Source: Zygnema cylindricum (taxonomy: Eukaryota > Streptophyta > Zygnematophyceae > Zygnematales > Zygnemataceae). Taken from it: a stretch of DNA of 20,124 nucleotides. The position numbers and the translations under genes were made by a program. The notes below the pieces were generated by a model, which searched no databases, was not told the origin of the DNA, and saw nothing but the letters and a program-made list of their open reading frames with translations. Within the stretch, counting starts at the first letter, position 1. Each line of letters opens with the position of its first letter. This document shows positions 9,252 through 17,216 of the stretch, piece after piece. The stretch spans positions 1 through 20,124 of the forward strand of contig JBBHKE010001870.1 in assembly GCA_037447655.1 (NCBI GenBank). Direction: 5' to 3'.

Positions 9252-9589
9252 GACAAAGGTCATGGAGTGGACGTCTGTCTCCTTCGGACTTGTCCTCATG
9301 TTCTCCGGAATTTCCTCTTCTCAATGACATCGTGCCATGTGTCGCCATGTCATGTCACGACCGAAAACCGCAAAGGCTGCCATTCCGGGATCTCGACGAT
9401 GGGGCGGGCCGTCGGATAAAAACCGGCTTTAAACGACAACCGTTCAAAAACAAATGTCCGGTACATTTGTTTCGTGCGCACTAAAACTCCGACTAGTTTC
9501 TATGTATTCTATTTGTCATTCCGTTAATCGGATTAGTCACCTATCTATTGTTTAAATAGCTATCAAACCCTATGTATCCTAATGGACTA

Positions 9590-9676
9590 CTACGACAGAC
9601 TGGTAATGGTTGACGGGTACGCCTCCCCCTACCGGTCGGAGGTTCGAGTCTTGCCGGACTCAACCTTTTTTGGTTG
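9590..9676 (+). other. tRNA-like pol III module inside LTR, antisense to element
   Basis: The plus strand has a B-box-like GGTTCGAGTCT at 9641-9651 inside a T-arm-like fold. Fifteen bases after GGTTCGAGTC comes TTTTTT (9666-9671), the usual pol III stop. No good A-box and no closed acceptor stem are seen, so it is not a functional tRNA. The right copy is at 12099-12185. Family B has the equivalent, in the same relation to its LTR. Confidence 0.5.
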
Positions 9677-9677
9677 A

Positions 9678-9695
9678 GAGTGACTTAGGTCACTC
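9678..9695. repeat. LTR hairpin next to pol III-like terminator
   Basis: GAGTGAC pairs with GTCACTC around TTAG. Just before it, CAACC (9661-9665) pairs with GGTTG (9672-9676) around the T-run. Both are repeated in the right LTR copy. Confidence 0.6.
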
Positions 9696-9878
9696 TTAAG
9701 CCCTCCCTATGGAGCTAAAGCAGCCATGGCTCCACCGCCCTCTTTCTCCTTCAGTGACTACAACAAGTATGGGGGCTAGAGAGAAGGTGGAGGCAAGCTA
9801 CCTGTGCTTTCTTTTTCCCTTTTTCTTATTTTAATTAAGACCTAGAAAATACCTCCCCTAAATCTAGTGATTTCAACA

Positions 9879-9891
9879 CTCCCTTTATTTT
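9879..9891 (-). promoter_or_regulatory. Polypurine tract of copia element
   Basis: The minus strand reads AAAATAAAGGGAG directly before the LTR start TGTTGAAATC. It begins immediately after the pol stop codon at 9892-9894. It would prime plus-strand DNA synthesis. The outer LTR at 12387 lacks such a tract on its flank, which fixes which LTR is 3' and which is 5'. Confidence 0.8.
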
Positions 9892-10703
9892 CTAGACTAA
9901 TTTTAGTTTCTCTTTTAATCCACACTTTTCTCTATAGTATTTTAGTTTGGGAAACGGCACAGGCTTTGTCATCATATCAGCTACCATTTCCCCATCACTC
10001 CTATACACCAACTTCACAATTTTATTTTCTACCTTTTCCCTCACAAAACTCAATCTTATGTCCATATGCAAAGCTTTGAAATGATGTTTTGGATTTGCTG
10101 CAATTGCAATTGCAGCCTGATTATCACAAAACACTTCATGCACTCCCTTCTTTATGTACCCCAATTCTTGCAACAAAGACTTCACCCACATCAGCTCTTT
10201 CACAGCATAACAAGAGGCCATGTACTCAGCCTCCATAGTGGAGTGGGCAACAACCTTTTGTTGCTTGCTGCTCCAACAGCAAGCACCTTCCCCCACATAC
10301 AATACATACCGAGAAATGCATCTTCTCATAGGTGCGTCCCCATAACTGGCATCACTCCAAGTAGTGGTGTCAGTGTGCTCCCCTCCCAAATGCAACCATA
10401 ACTCTCTGGTTCCTACCATATATCTCATGACTCTCTTAGCTGCCTCCCAATCCCTCTTCCTAGGATCATTAAGACTCCTACTGAGTACTCCAACTGCTGC
10501 CGCTATGTCCGGCCGGGTACAATTCATAAAATAGATTAAACTTCCTACGACCTGTCTATAAGGAATAGTCTTCATAAACTCTCTCTCTTCTGTACTCATT
10601 TGATCATCTAAGATCATCACTCCTCCTTCTACACTCCCATCACTTACTTTTTTCAAGTCCATGGGAGTGGTACAACTGTTAGCATTTTCCATCTGGAATT
10701 TCT
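9892..10703 (-). pseudogene. Ty1/copia reverse transcriptase end and RNase H, family A
   Basis: An uninterrupted frame carries the tail of copia RT (EKFQMENANSCTTPMD, YRQVVGSLIYFMNCTRPDIA) and the RNase H domain. Landmarks are TWSDASYGD with a catalytic Asp, STMEAEYMA with the Glu, VFCDNQAAIAIA with an Asp, then HMDIRLSFVREKV and MVADMMTKP. It ends at a TAG (9892-9894) touching the polypurine tract, so the pol 3' end is natural. The 5' side is cut at 10703, where it joins gag out of frame; the open frame as read starts at an ATG at 10722 inside gag sequence. RT catalytic motifs are missing. Having no stops, it is better preserved than the gag-integrase block. Confidence 0.88.
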
Positions 10704-11404
10704 CACTTCCAAGCACTATCATTCATTTCTTGCACTCGGTACACTATATTTTCATATTCCTCCAGCAACTTCATGATGATAGTCTTAACTTTCATCTTCA
10801 TAGTGCATGTTCCTCCGGCACTTTCCATCTCCATGTACAAACAAAAGAGATCGCAACAATAGTCCAACATCTTTCCTCATTTGAAAGTGTAACCCGTCAG
10901 CCTTTGCTCATCCAGCTGGAGCTCCTGAATTGTGCTAGCTTTATAGATCTCGACTAAGGTCATCTAAAACTCCTCGTCATTGAAGATGTGAAGGTGAGAG
11001 GTCGCCAAAGCTTGAGTGAGGTGCCTCAGAATGAAGTGCTTGGCATTTATGTTGGTGTACTCCCACATCTGAATGTCGTTTTCTTCAGTCTTCACGGCCA
11101 CCGCTCCGGGTGCCGTGGCAATAGGAGTGAGAGGTGTCTCCTTTCCTTTCCCCTTTTCGGACACACTGCTGTCCTAATCATCTGTCTTCTCCGTTGGAGC
11201 AGATCCTGCTGCATAAAACCTCACTCCTCCAAACCTTGGTGGAGTTCGTTAAGACGGACGTTTCACTTGTCCACTAACAATACCCCAGTATCGTTTCTCA
11301 CACAATGCCCCTGTCATCATAGCTTCCCAATAAATGAACCCAGATCCGTTGAATATGGGCACCGTAGAGGGTGGGCCCATAACTTGCAATTCTGTGTCCC
11401 CCAT
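10704..11404 (-). pseudogene. Ty1/copia gag 5' part, family A, right copy
   Basis: This is the counterpart of the left gag, starting at an ATG at 11402-11404. It has the same stops, at 11249-11251, 11174-11176, 10964-10966 and 10877-10879. It is truncated at 10704, where a deletion fuses it to RT/RNase H. In the gag frame the first codon across the joint reads TGA. Sharing every stop with the left copy means that the copies arose from an already defective template or by later copying. Confidence 0.85.
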
Positions 11405-11509
11405 TTGGACCAAAATTGAGAAAGCCTCTAGGTAGATTTCAACTAACCCACTTTCAACTAGAACAACTGCCACCCAAGCAGACAAATATATAATCTAACT
11501 ACACCCTTG

Positions 11510-12387
11510 TGCAGTTTGGACCCCCCCTGAGTCCTCAGCAAGAAAAATCACTGAAAACGCCCAACCAGGCGATTAATTATCTAGTGGCAAAGATGCAAAT
11601 ATTTATACAAGCTTATTGGGAGAGAGGCGGCTACCTCCTTAATTCACTAAGTCCTAAACCCTCTCACAACTTCTATCTACTGAGGTACAGAACCAATCAT
11701 AAGACTGTGCAGTACAGAAAAGGTACTACAGCCGATGTACTTTCTGTACGGCCTGTGTACGACAAAGGTCATGGAGTGGACGTCTGTCTCCTTCGGACTT
11801 GTCCTCATGTTCTCCGGAATTTCCTCTTCTCAATGACATCGTGCCATGTGTCGCCATGTCATGTCACGACCGAAAACCGCAAAGGCTGCCATTCCGGGAT
11901 CTCGACGATGGGGCGGGCCGTCGGATAAAAACCGGCTTTAAACGACAACCGTTCAAAAACAAATGTCCGGTACATTTGTTTCGTGCGCACTAAAACTCCG
12001 ACTAGTTTCTATGTATTCTATTTGTCATTCCGTTAATCGGATTAGTCACCTATCTATTGTTTAAATAGCTATCAAACCCTATGTATCCTAATGGACTACT
12101 ACGACAGACTGGTAATGGTTGACGGGTACGCCTCCCCCTACCGGTCGGAGGTTCGAGTCTTGCCGGACTCAACCTTTTTTGGTTGAGAGTGACTTAGGTC
12201 ACTCTTAAGCCCTCCCTATGGAGCTAAAGCAGCCATGGCTCCACCGCCCTCTTTCTCCTTCAGTGACTACAACAAGTATGGGGGCTAGAGAGAAGGTGGA
12301 GGCAAGCTACCTGTGCTTTCTTTTTCCCTTTTTCTTATTTTAATTAAGACCTAGAAAATACCTCCCCTAAATCTAGTGATTTCAACA
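11510..12387 (-). mobile_element. Family A copia LTR, right (outer 5') copy
   Basis: In sequence this is the same LTR as 9001-9878. It is the outer 5' LTR: its TG end at 12387 borders unrelated-orientation DNA with no polypurine tract. The flank reads ATTTC, but no matching target duplication can be found because the far end of the element is missing. The TATA box is at 11600-11607 and the GTAC cluster at 11685-11760. Confidence 0.75.
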
Positions 12388-12576
12388 ATTTCTTATATAT
12401 TTTCTAGGTTTCTTAAAGTAATATAAAATGAGGATGAAAAAGCAGAGGCAACGTGCTTCTAACTTCTCTCTCTAGCCCCATACTTGTCGTAGTCAATGGA
12501 GGTTGAAGAAGAAGTTAGAGCCATGGTTGCCTATGCTTCTCCTAGAGTCAGAAGACAGTCCTTTGTTAAACTTATC

Positions 12577-12657
12577 AAAAAAGGTTAACGGACCCAGGAT
12601 TTGATCCTGGTACCTACTATCCGTCTGAATAGACTAGCGTCGTTACCATGTAGCCTA
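12577..12657 (-). other. tRNA-like pol III module in family B LTR, antisense
   Basis: On the minus strand an A-box-like TAGGCTACATGG (12646-12657) is followed by a B-box-like GGATCAAATCC (12597-12607). A TTTTTT terminator (12577-12582) begins 15 bases after GGATCAAATC, the same spacing as in family A. The T-arm is a perfect 5-bp stem with a 7-nt loop, CCAGG/CCTGG at 12594-12610. No acceptor stem closes it. It looks like a tRNA-derived or SINE-like relic fixed in an ancestor of both LTRs. Confidence 0.55.
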
Positions 12658-12987
12658 GAACCTGTGTCAAGGTATATAGGGTAAGATAGCTACTTAAAGA
12701 TGTACAAATAGGAAAGTTCATTTAACTAACAAACGCACTACAATCACATAGATATAGATACATATAATCACGTCTAAATGTACTGCTTGTATTTTAACGG
12801 CTATAAATTAAGGCCAATATCAATAGGACGGCGAAGGAAGAAGCCGACATCGCGGAATGGATGATTTGGCGGTTTGCGCTCTCAGCCATACTGGGTGACA
12901 TGTGGCAACATGACATTGGATGGCGGCATCTCCGGAACATACCATGGCGAACCCGAAAATGGCAGGCGTCATCTTCTTGGCCATGTC

Positions 12988-13062
12988 GTACAATGGCCGT
13001 ACAAAAAGTACTCCGAGCCCAGTACATTTTTGTACTGTACACTGAATTGATTGGCTCTGTAC
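12988..13062 (+). promoter_or_regulatory. Cluster of seven GTAC cores, family B LTR
   Basis: GTAC begins at 12988, 12999, 13008, 13022, 13032, 13037 and 13059. Leaving out the one at 13037, spacings are 11, 9, 14, 10 and 27, against 11, 9, 14, 11 and 27 in family A. The last is 83 bp before TATA, against about 81 in A. Two sites read CGTACAA, close to the SBP/SPL consensus. Confidence 0.55.
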
Positions 13063-13141
13063 TTTAGTAGTAGAGGGATAAGAGAAAGGTTCAGGACTAA
13101 GATAGTATTTAGGTAGCAGCCTCTCTCCCAGAGCGCTACTA

Positions 13142-13148
13142 TATAAAA
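13142..13148 (+). promoter_or_regulatory. LTR TATA box, family B
   Basis: TATAAAA lies at the place matching the family A TATA box, about 100 bp upstream of the presumed LTR end. Confidence 0.65.
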
Positions 13149-13348
13149 TGTCATCTTTGACCATTGATAATTAACTACTCAGGGGAGCAAATTCAACGAT
13201 TCTTTTTGTGGCACACTAGGAGTCAGCTCTTCCAAGGGGTGTAGTCTGGTCAGTCTGTTTTTTGTCAGGGTGTCATCAATATTCAGACTAAGATCTAAGA
13301 ACTAAGGTTATCCTAGAAGCTTTAGCAAGCTGCCTACTCTGAGTACCA

Positions 13349-13430
13349 ATGGAGGTCTCAGAGTTGCAGTGTCAATGTCAAATATTATCATTTTCGATAG
13401 TCGATGGTTCATGTATGATTCATTTTGAAT
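13349..13430 (+). pseudogene. Family B copia gag start, remnant
   Basis: ATGGAGGTCTCAGAGTTGCA aligns with the family A gag start (ATGGGGGACACAGAATTGCA), followed by a degraded match to the NGSGFIYWE region (DGSCMIHFE). Similarity is lost after about 13430, where AT-rich DNA leading to the hAT relic begins. Only the first 27 codons or so can be followed. Confidence 0.6.
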
Positions 13431-13639
13431 TCCATTTAAGATGGCTTTAATGTATATGTCATATTAAGTTGTTTTGTTAGTAATTTTATGTATTTGAGCT
13501 TCATCACTATTTTCATATGAATAATTTATATTCGAAAGCTTATTTTTATTTTTTTATTATTATTTTTTTGTCATGGTGTTGTTTTTTATTTATCTATCTA
13601 TATAAAATAAATTGTTTTGGTATAAACCTTCTCATTGAT

Positions 13640-15247
13640 CATTGTTAGTAATTGTATGATATTTTTTTTTGTTTTCTTTTTCCAAGGTTTTCAAGCATTT
13701 TTTCAAGCATTGTTTGATGTTGGTGTTTCGTCCAACAAAAGTATTGACATTGGCCGACTAATCCCGTCCGTAAATAGCGTAAAAAACTACATTATATTTT
13801 GTTGCGCAAGATATTCGTAGTTTAATCATCCCAAAACTTATTAAACATAGTGATAACAATATTTTTGCCGCATTTACAACCGATCTCTCGACCGAGACAA
13901 TGAAAAGAACCTCATTTCATGTCAGTAATCGTTTATTTTATCGACAAATAGTTTAAACTTCATGCACACACGCTTCAAGTCGATCATTTTTCGGAGGAAA
14001 AACGTAATGCGGAAAATGTTTTAAGGACTTTCAAAAATTGTGTCACCAAATTTGAAATGTCCAATTTTGATGTTTTGGAAAGTCGTTCAGTTGTTGTGAC
14101 TGACACTGGCTCTAATATGTTTGCGGTAGAAGGTCTACCGAGTATGTGTACTTGCATACCTTGCGCGGACCATAAAATTGCTACAATTTTGACAACGATT
14201 TTGAACAAGAGTGAAACTTCAAAAAAATACGAATACGAAGTGGAAGTTCTTGAATTGTTTGATCTAATTGGCTCTCGTAAATCATTGGTCACGTTTTTCA
14301 AACAGAGTAATTTACAAAATCTTTTGAAAAACACTTTAAAACAAAAAAACGCAACGCGGTGGAACTCTTTGCTCCGAGTGCTTAAGAGTATTTACGATGC
14401 ATTCAATGAGATAGGATCAATCGCCCAAGCAAAAAATTAATTGATACTTTTTGCTTTTATCGATAAAACTCATCTTACCGAACTTATACAATTTTTGGAA
14501 AGGTTTCAAGAAGCGACCCTAAAGTTGGAAAAAATAAAAGAACCAACTTTACATTTGGTTGTGTTTGAAGGATCATCTCTCCATAACCATTGTATGATAA
14601 GAAAAACATCTTTTAATGACACTGAAAAACAACGCCCTGCCGATTCCCCAAACTTGCAAAAATTGAAATAACTTTTTATGAAATTTGCACTACCGAAGTG
14701 GGGCCTTCACAAGTATCATATTGTCGCGGCTCTTTTATATCCCCGACAAAAACATAAGCCTGAAATAATTGGGGCATCAAAAACTGAAGTTGAAAGAGCG
14801 AGGGTCAAACTTCGAGAACTCGCAAACGACCTCGGTGATGACGTTGATTTTGGTAGTCCTCAACGCATAACAAAAAAACGAAAAACATCGCAAAGTATGG
14901 ACGGTTTCCACATTTTTTTTGGTGAGAGCGATGACAAAAACTAGGTTCTTATTATCACCGACAAAAAAACGCTCGTTAATGATGAATTGAAACGCTACTT
15001 TGTTTAAAATTTAACCAGCGGCGAAAGATTGAACTTTAACATACTCGAATGGTGGAAAAAAAATGTATGTGCGAAAGATGGAGGATTTCCTCTTCTATCT
15101 TGTGTCGCTAGATCCGTTCTAGCTATTCCGAATTTTCGCTCTGTGTCTGAATGCAATTTTTTGGATGCCGGGAACACGATCACAAAAAAGAGGAGCTCAC
15201 TAGCGGCTTCAACCATTTGTGATCCTGTGTGTGTTAGATCCAACTGA
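13640..15247 (+). pseudogene. hAT-superfamily transposase, broken
   Basis: The plus strand carries hAT landmarks in order: FFQALFDVGVSSN near 13690, IRSLIIPKLIKHSDNN near 13815, AAFTTDLSTETMKRTSF (first catalytic Asp), VVVTDTGSNM near 14090 (second Asp), CIPCADHKIA, KNATRWNSLL near 14350, LERFQEATLKLEK and PTLHLV. Last is the C-terminal dimerisation region from 15029 (FNILEWWKKN, PLLSCVARSVLAIPN, AGNTITKKRSSL). From 14057 to the TGA at 15245-15247 one frame holds, interrupted only by stops at 14438, 14669, 14942 and 15005. Upstream, frame shifts fall near 13810 and between 13950 and 14057. No BED zinc finger or terminal inverted repeats were found. It is inactive. Confidence 0.88.
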
Positions 15248-16099
15248 GATCTTTTAAGCGCATAGTTTGTTGTTTTGTTTTGTTTTCTATATTTGTTTTT
15301 AATTATTGTTATTTTTTGAATGTTAGTTATATTGCTTTTCTTCTTTGAAATATTTGTTGTATTTCACAATTTTTGTACTGTTTATCTTTTTTTTCTTAAA
15401 CCGGAATGCTTATTTTTAAAATCGTAGTATTCGTACCAAATTTATATTTATTGATTTTGTGTAATTTGTAAGTTTGAGGTTGAAAATTTGTATATTATAG
15501 TCGTAAATATGTTGTGATTTGTTTATTTCTATATTTGATGTTACAAAATATTTTTTGTTTTTTTTGCCTATCATAATGTATTTTTTGCTAATTGATTTTT
15601 CATGTGAAACACTAAGAGTTTTTTTTAAAACATACATAATAAAAACTTTACCTTTTTTGCCTAAATAGTATCGTAGTCGAAAAAAAAACCATCAAAAAAA
15701 TGTAGCGAAAAATGTGGATTTGCTTGAGAATAAACATTAATCTAAGAGTTACACGCAAAATTAGGAAAAAATATCTTGAGGGAGGTGACTGTCGAGGAAA
15801 AAGAATATGCGTCAAGAAGTATTGCGAAAAGACAAAATAGTAAAAAGAAGAGGTACACGAACTGTTTTTTTGCAAAGGGAGATGAACCACTTGCCTTGAT
15901 TTTCTTTTTTGTTTATTCCCTTGTCATGTGGTTCTTTCAGTTTTAGAAATGCTACTTCATTTTGTTCCTATGGACTCAGATGGTTTACCATCGCGCTTTT
16001 TAATAAAGTCGCCCCCCGATATTGAATTATTAATTATAAATTTTCATTAACACTAATAAATGCTTAACGCTAATGACAATGAGCGTCGTAATTTTGTAC
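15248..16099. other. No gene seen; AT-rich downstream of hAT
   Basis: Low-complexity T-rich and A-rich sequence, with minor simple motifs and a small hairpin (GATGG/CCATC at 15979-15992). It may include the 3' part of the hAT element, but no end could be placed. Confidence 0.5.
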
Positions 16100-16400
16100 T
16101 TATTCGGGTACGGGCGGGTACGGGTAGTCGCGGGAATTCGGAGTTTCGCTTAACTTTTATTTTCGTAATCGCGTATCGGGTAACAGGTAACAATTTAGGA
16201 GCGTGACATAACCTGGTCGGGTGCCGGGTACTCAGATTTTGAAAAAAAAAAAAAATGTCGGTTTCGGGTATCTAAAATTTGACTTTTGCGACCTCTGCGA
16301 CGAGGCAGAGGTCGCAATTGGGAACCTGAATCCGTACCAGATCCGTACCCCGGCCGGCCGCGTCCAAAAAAAAAAATCTCGGGTACGGCCAGATTTGCTT
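16100..16400. repeat. CGGGTA-rich patch
   Basis: CGGGTA or close forms recur (CGGGTACGGGCGGGTACGGG near 16108, then CGGGTAACAGGTAAC, GCCGGGTACTC, TTTCGGGTATC, CTCGGGTACGG). Such runs are common in subterminal parts of plant hAT elements, and an hAT relic lies to the left. TAGAGGTGTCAAT at about 16536 resembles an hAT tip, but no partner end was found, so the link is tentative. Confidence 0.4.
16286..16317. repeat. Perfect 13-bp-stem hairpin
   Basis: TTGCGACCTCTGC (16286-16298) and GCAGAGGTCGCAA (16305-16317) flank a 6-nt GACGAG loop. TTGCGACCTCTG appears a third time at 16407-16418. Confidence 0.85.
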
Positions 16401-16419
16401 ACGCGATTGCGACCTCTGA

Positions 16420-17098
16420 TCACGGGACACATGTTCACGACGAACCTATACGGAGATGGGCCACAATCATTCGAGCGGACTGTCAATTTTACGCCACGTC
16501 ACAAAGAACAATCGTAGCCGTTGGATACGATATAGGTAGAGGTGTCAATATTTTATTTGGCGTCGTTAGGGTACTTTCGCATGTAACCAAAACTTAGTCT
16601 TGTTACTTTGTTTTTTAGCGAGAATTCTCCGTACAACTTTCAGAGCATTCGGATGTAAACGCAAATAACTTGGTACTTAAAAAGGTGACTTACGTAGACG
16701 TGTACGAAACAATGTGACAGATGAAGTGGTACACAAAATGAGGCGAAACTTCCACTCGGTTTCAATTTGAGGCGTCTCTCCGCACGCTGTACAATTTTTG
16801 TGACTTCGTAATGTCCGTACGCCACATTGTCGACGTGTCAAAACCCTAAAATACCTTTCGTTGTCGCACAGAAATGCGGTTTCGTTTTTCGTCTTCCCAC
16901 TTGCCGACAGGTGCCCAATGTTTTCCCTACGCCGTTGTGTGAAGACACGTGTGTTTGAGAGAGACAGCCCCTGTACGGAAATCAGCGCACGGAAAACAGT
17001 ACGGCAGTGTGTTATTTTTTTTTGGTACTTCGCGCACAAAAATTGTAAAAAACTTCCGACACGTGCGACAACGTCCGCCTGTTCGATCACCTTATTGG
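16420..17098. other. No gene seen; balanced composition
   Basis: Open frames occur on both strands (137 codons minus at 16677-17090, 88 codons plus at 16861-17127). They overlap each other, lack recognisable motifs and sit in sequence where chance frames of this length are expected. Confidence 0.5.
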
Positions 17099-17140
17099 AC
17101 TTTATTTCAAATCACCTCGCGAGGTGATTTGATGTAAAGT
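17099..17140. repeat. Long palindrome (24 bp perfect, 42 bp imperfect)
   Basis: CAAATCACCTCG (17108-17119) meets CGAGGTGATTTG (17120-17131) with no spacer. Beyond three loosely paired bases on each side, ACTTTA (17099-17104) pairs with TAAAGT (17135-17140). Confidence 0.9.
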
Positions 17141-17178
17141 TTGAACATATGCTGAAAGGACGTGAAAGTGGGTCGAAA

Positions 17179-17216
17179 TGCGCTAGACGACAAATTTCAT
17201 TGCGCTAGACGACAAA
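17179..17216. repeat. 16-bp direct repeat, period 22
   Basis: TGCGCTAGACGACAAA occurs at 17179-17194 and 17201-17216, separated by TTTCAT. Confidence 0.85.

Larger units (their letters stand above)
8195..9878 (-). repeat. 1684-bp direct repeat, left copy (gag 5' part plus LTR)
   Basis: Every line compared matches 10704-12387 at a constant offset of 2509 bp, and I saw no difference. The repeat holds the family A LTR and the gag region to about codon 234. The copies diverge at 8194 (C versus T at 10703). Both end exactly at the LTR tip, which reads TGTTGAAATC on the minus strand. Confidence 0.9.
9001..9878 (-). mobile_element. Family A copia LTR, left copy
   Basis: The outer end TGTTGAAATC (minus strand) is a typical copia LTR start and follows directly on a polypurine tract, so this serves as the 3' LTR for the RNase H fragment to its right. 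It also serves as the 5' LTR for the gag-integrase block to its left. The inner end is uncertain. I place it at 9001, where the minus strand reads CCAAACTGCA, giving about 878 bp. No standard initiator-Met primer-binding site was found after it. A TATA box, a GTAC cluster, hairpins and an antisense tRNA-like module lie inside. Confidence 0.75.
10704..12387 (-). repeat. 1684-bp direct repeat, right copy (LTR plus gag 5' part)
   Basis: This matches 8195-9878 without visible differences. The right end is exactly the LTR tip and the left end is the gag breakpoint. Confidence 0.9.
12388..13245 (+). mobile_element. Diverged copia LTR, family B, opposite strand
   Basis: Read on the plus strand, this follows the family A LTR block by block: TTTTCTAGG, CTCTCTAGCCCCATACTTGT, GAGCCATGG, AAAAAAGGTTA, the GTAC cluster, and TATAAAA at 13142-13148. 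The distance to TATA is also alike. Compared with family A about 17 bases of the LTR tip are missing, apparently replaced by the A element. The inner end near 13245 is inferred from alignment with A (AAGGGTGTAG versus AAGGGGTGTAG). Many base differences show that this is an older or different subfamily. Confidence 0.75.

Noticed and set aside
9000-9419. 139-codon plus-strand frame, repeated at 11509-11928
   Set aside because: It lies antisense inside the copia LTR; the duplication of the LTR, not protein conservation, explains the two identical frames.
9590-9676. True tRNA gene in the LTR
   Set aside because: There is no closed acceptor stem, no clear A-box in family A and no anticodon arm, so only a tRNA-like module is claimed.
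12820-13164. 114-codon minus-strand frame
   Set aside because: It lies antisense in the family B LTR and has no motif.
15979-15992. GATGG/CCATC hairpin as a terminator of the hAT gene
   Set aside because: A 5-bp stem in AT-rich plant DNA is common by chance, and nuclear pol II genes do not use such terminators.
16536-16548. TAGAGGTGTCAAT as an hAT element tip
   Set aside because: It resembles known hAT tips, but no inverted partner or 8-bp target duplication was found in the window.
16677-17090. 137-codon minus-strand frame
   Set aside because: Balanced base composition allows chance frames; a plus-strand frame overlaps it and no domain is recognisable.
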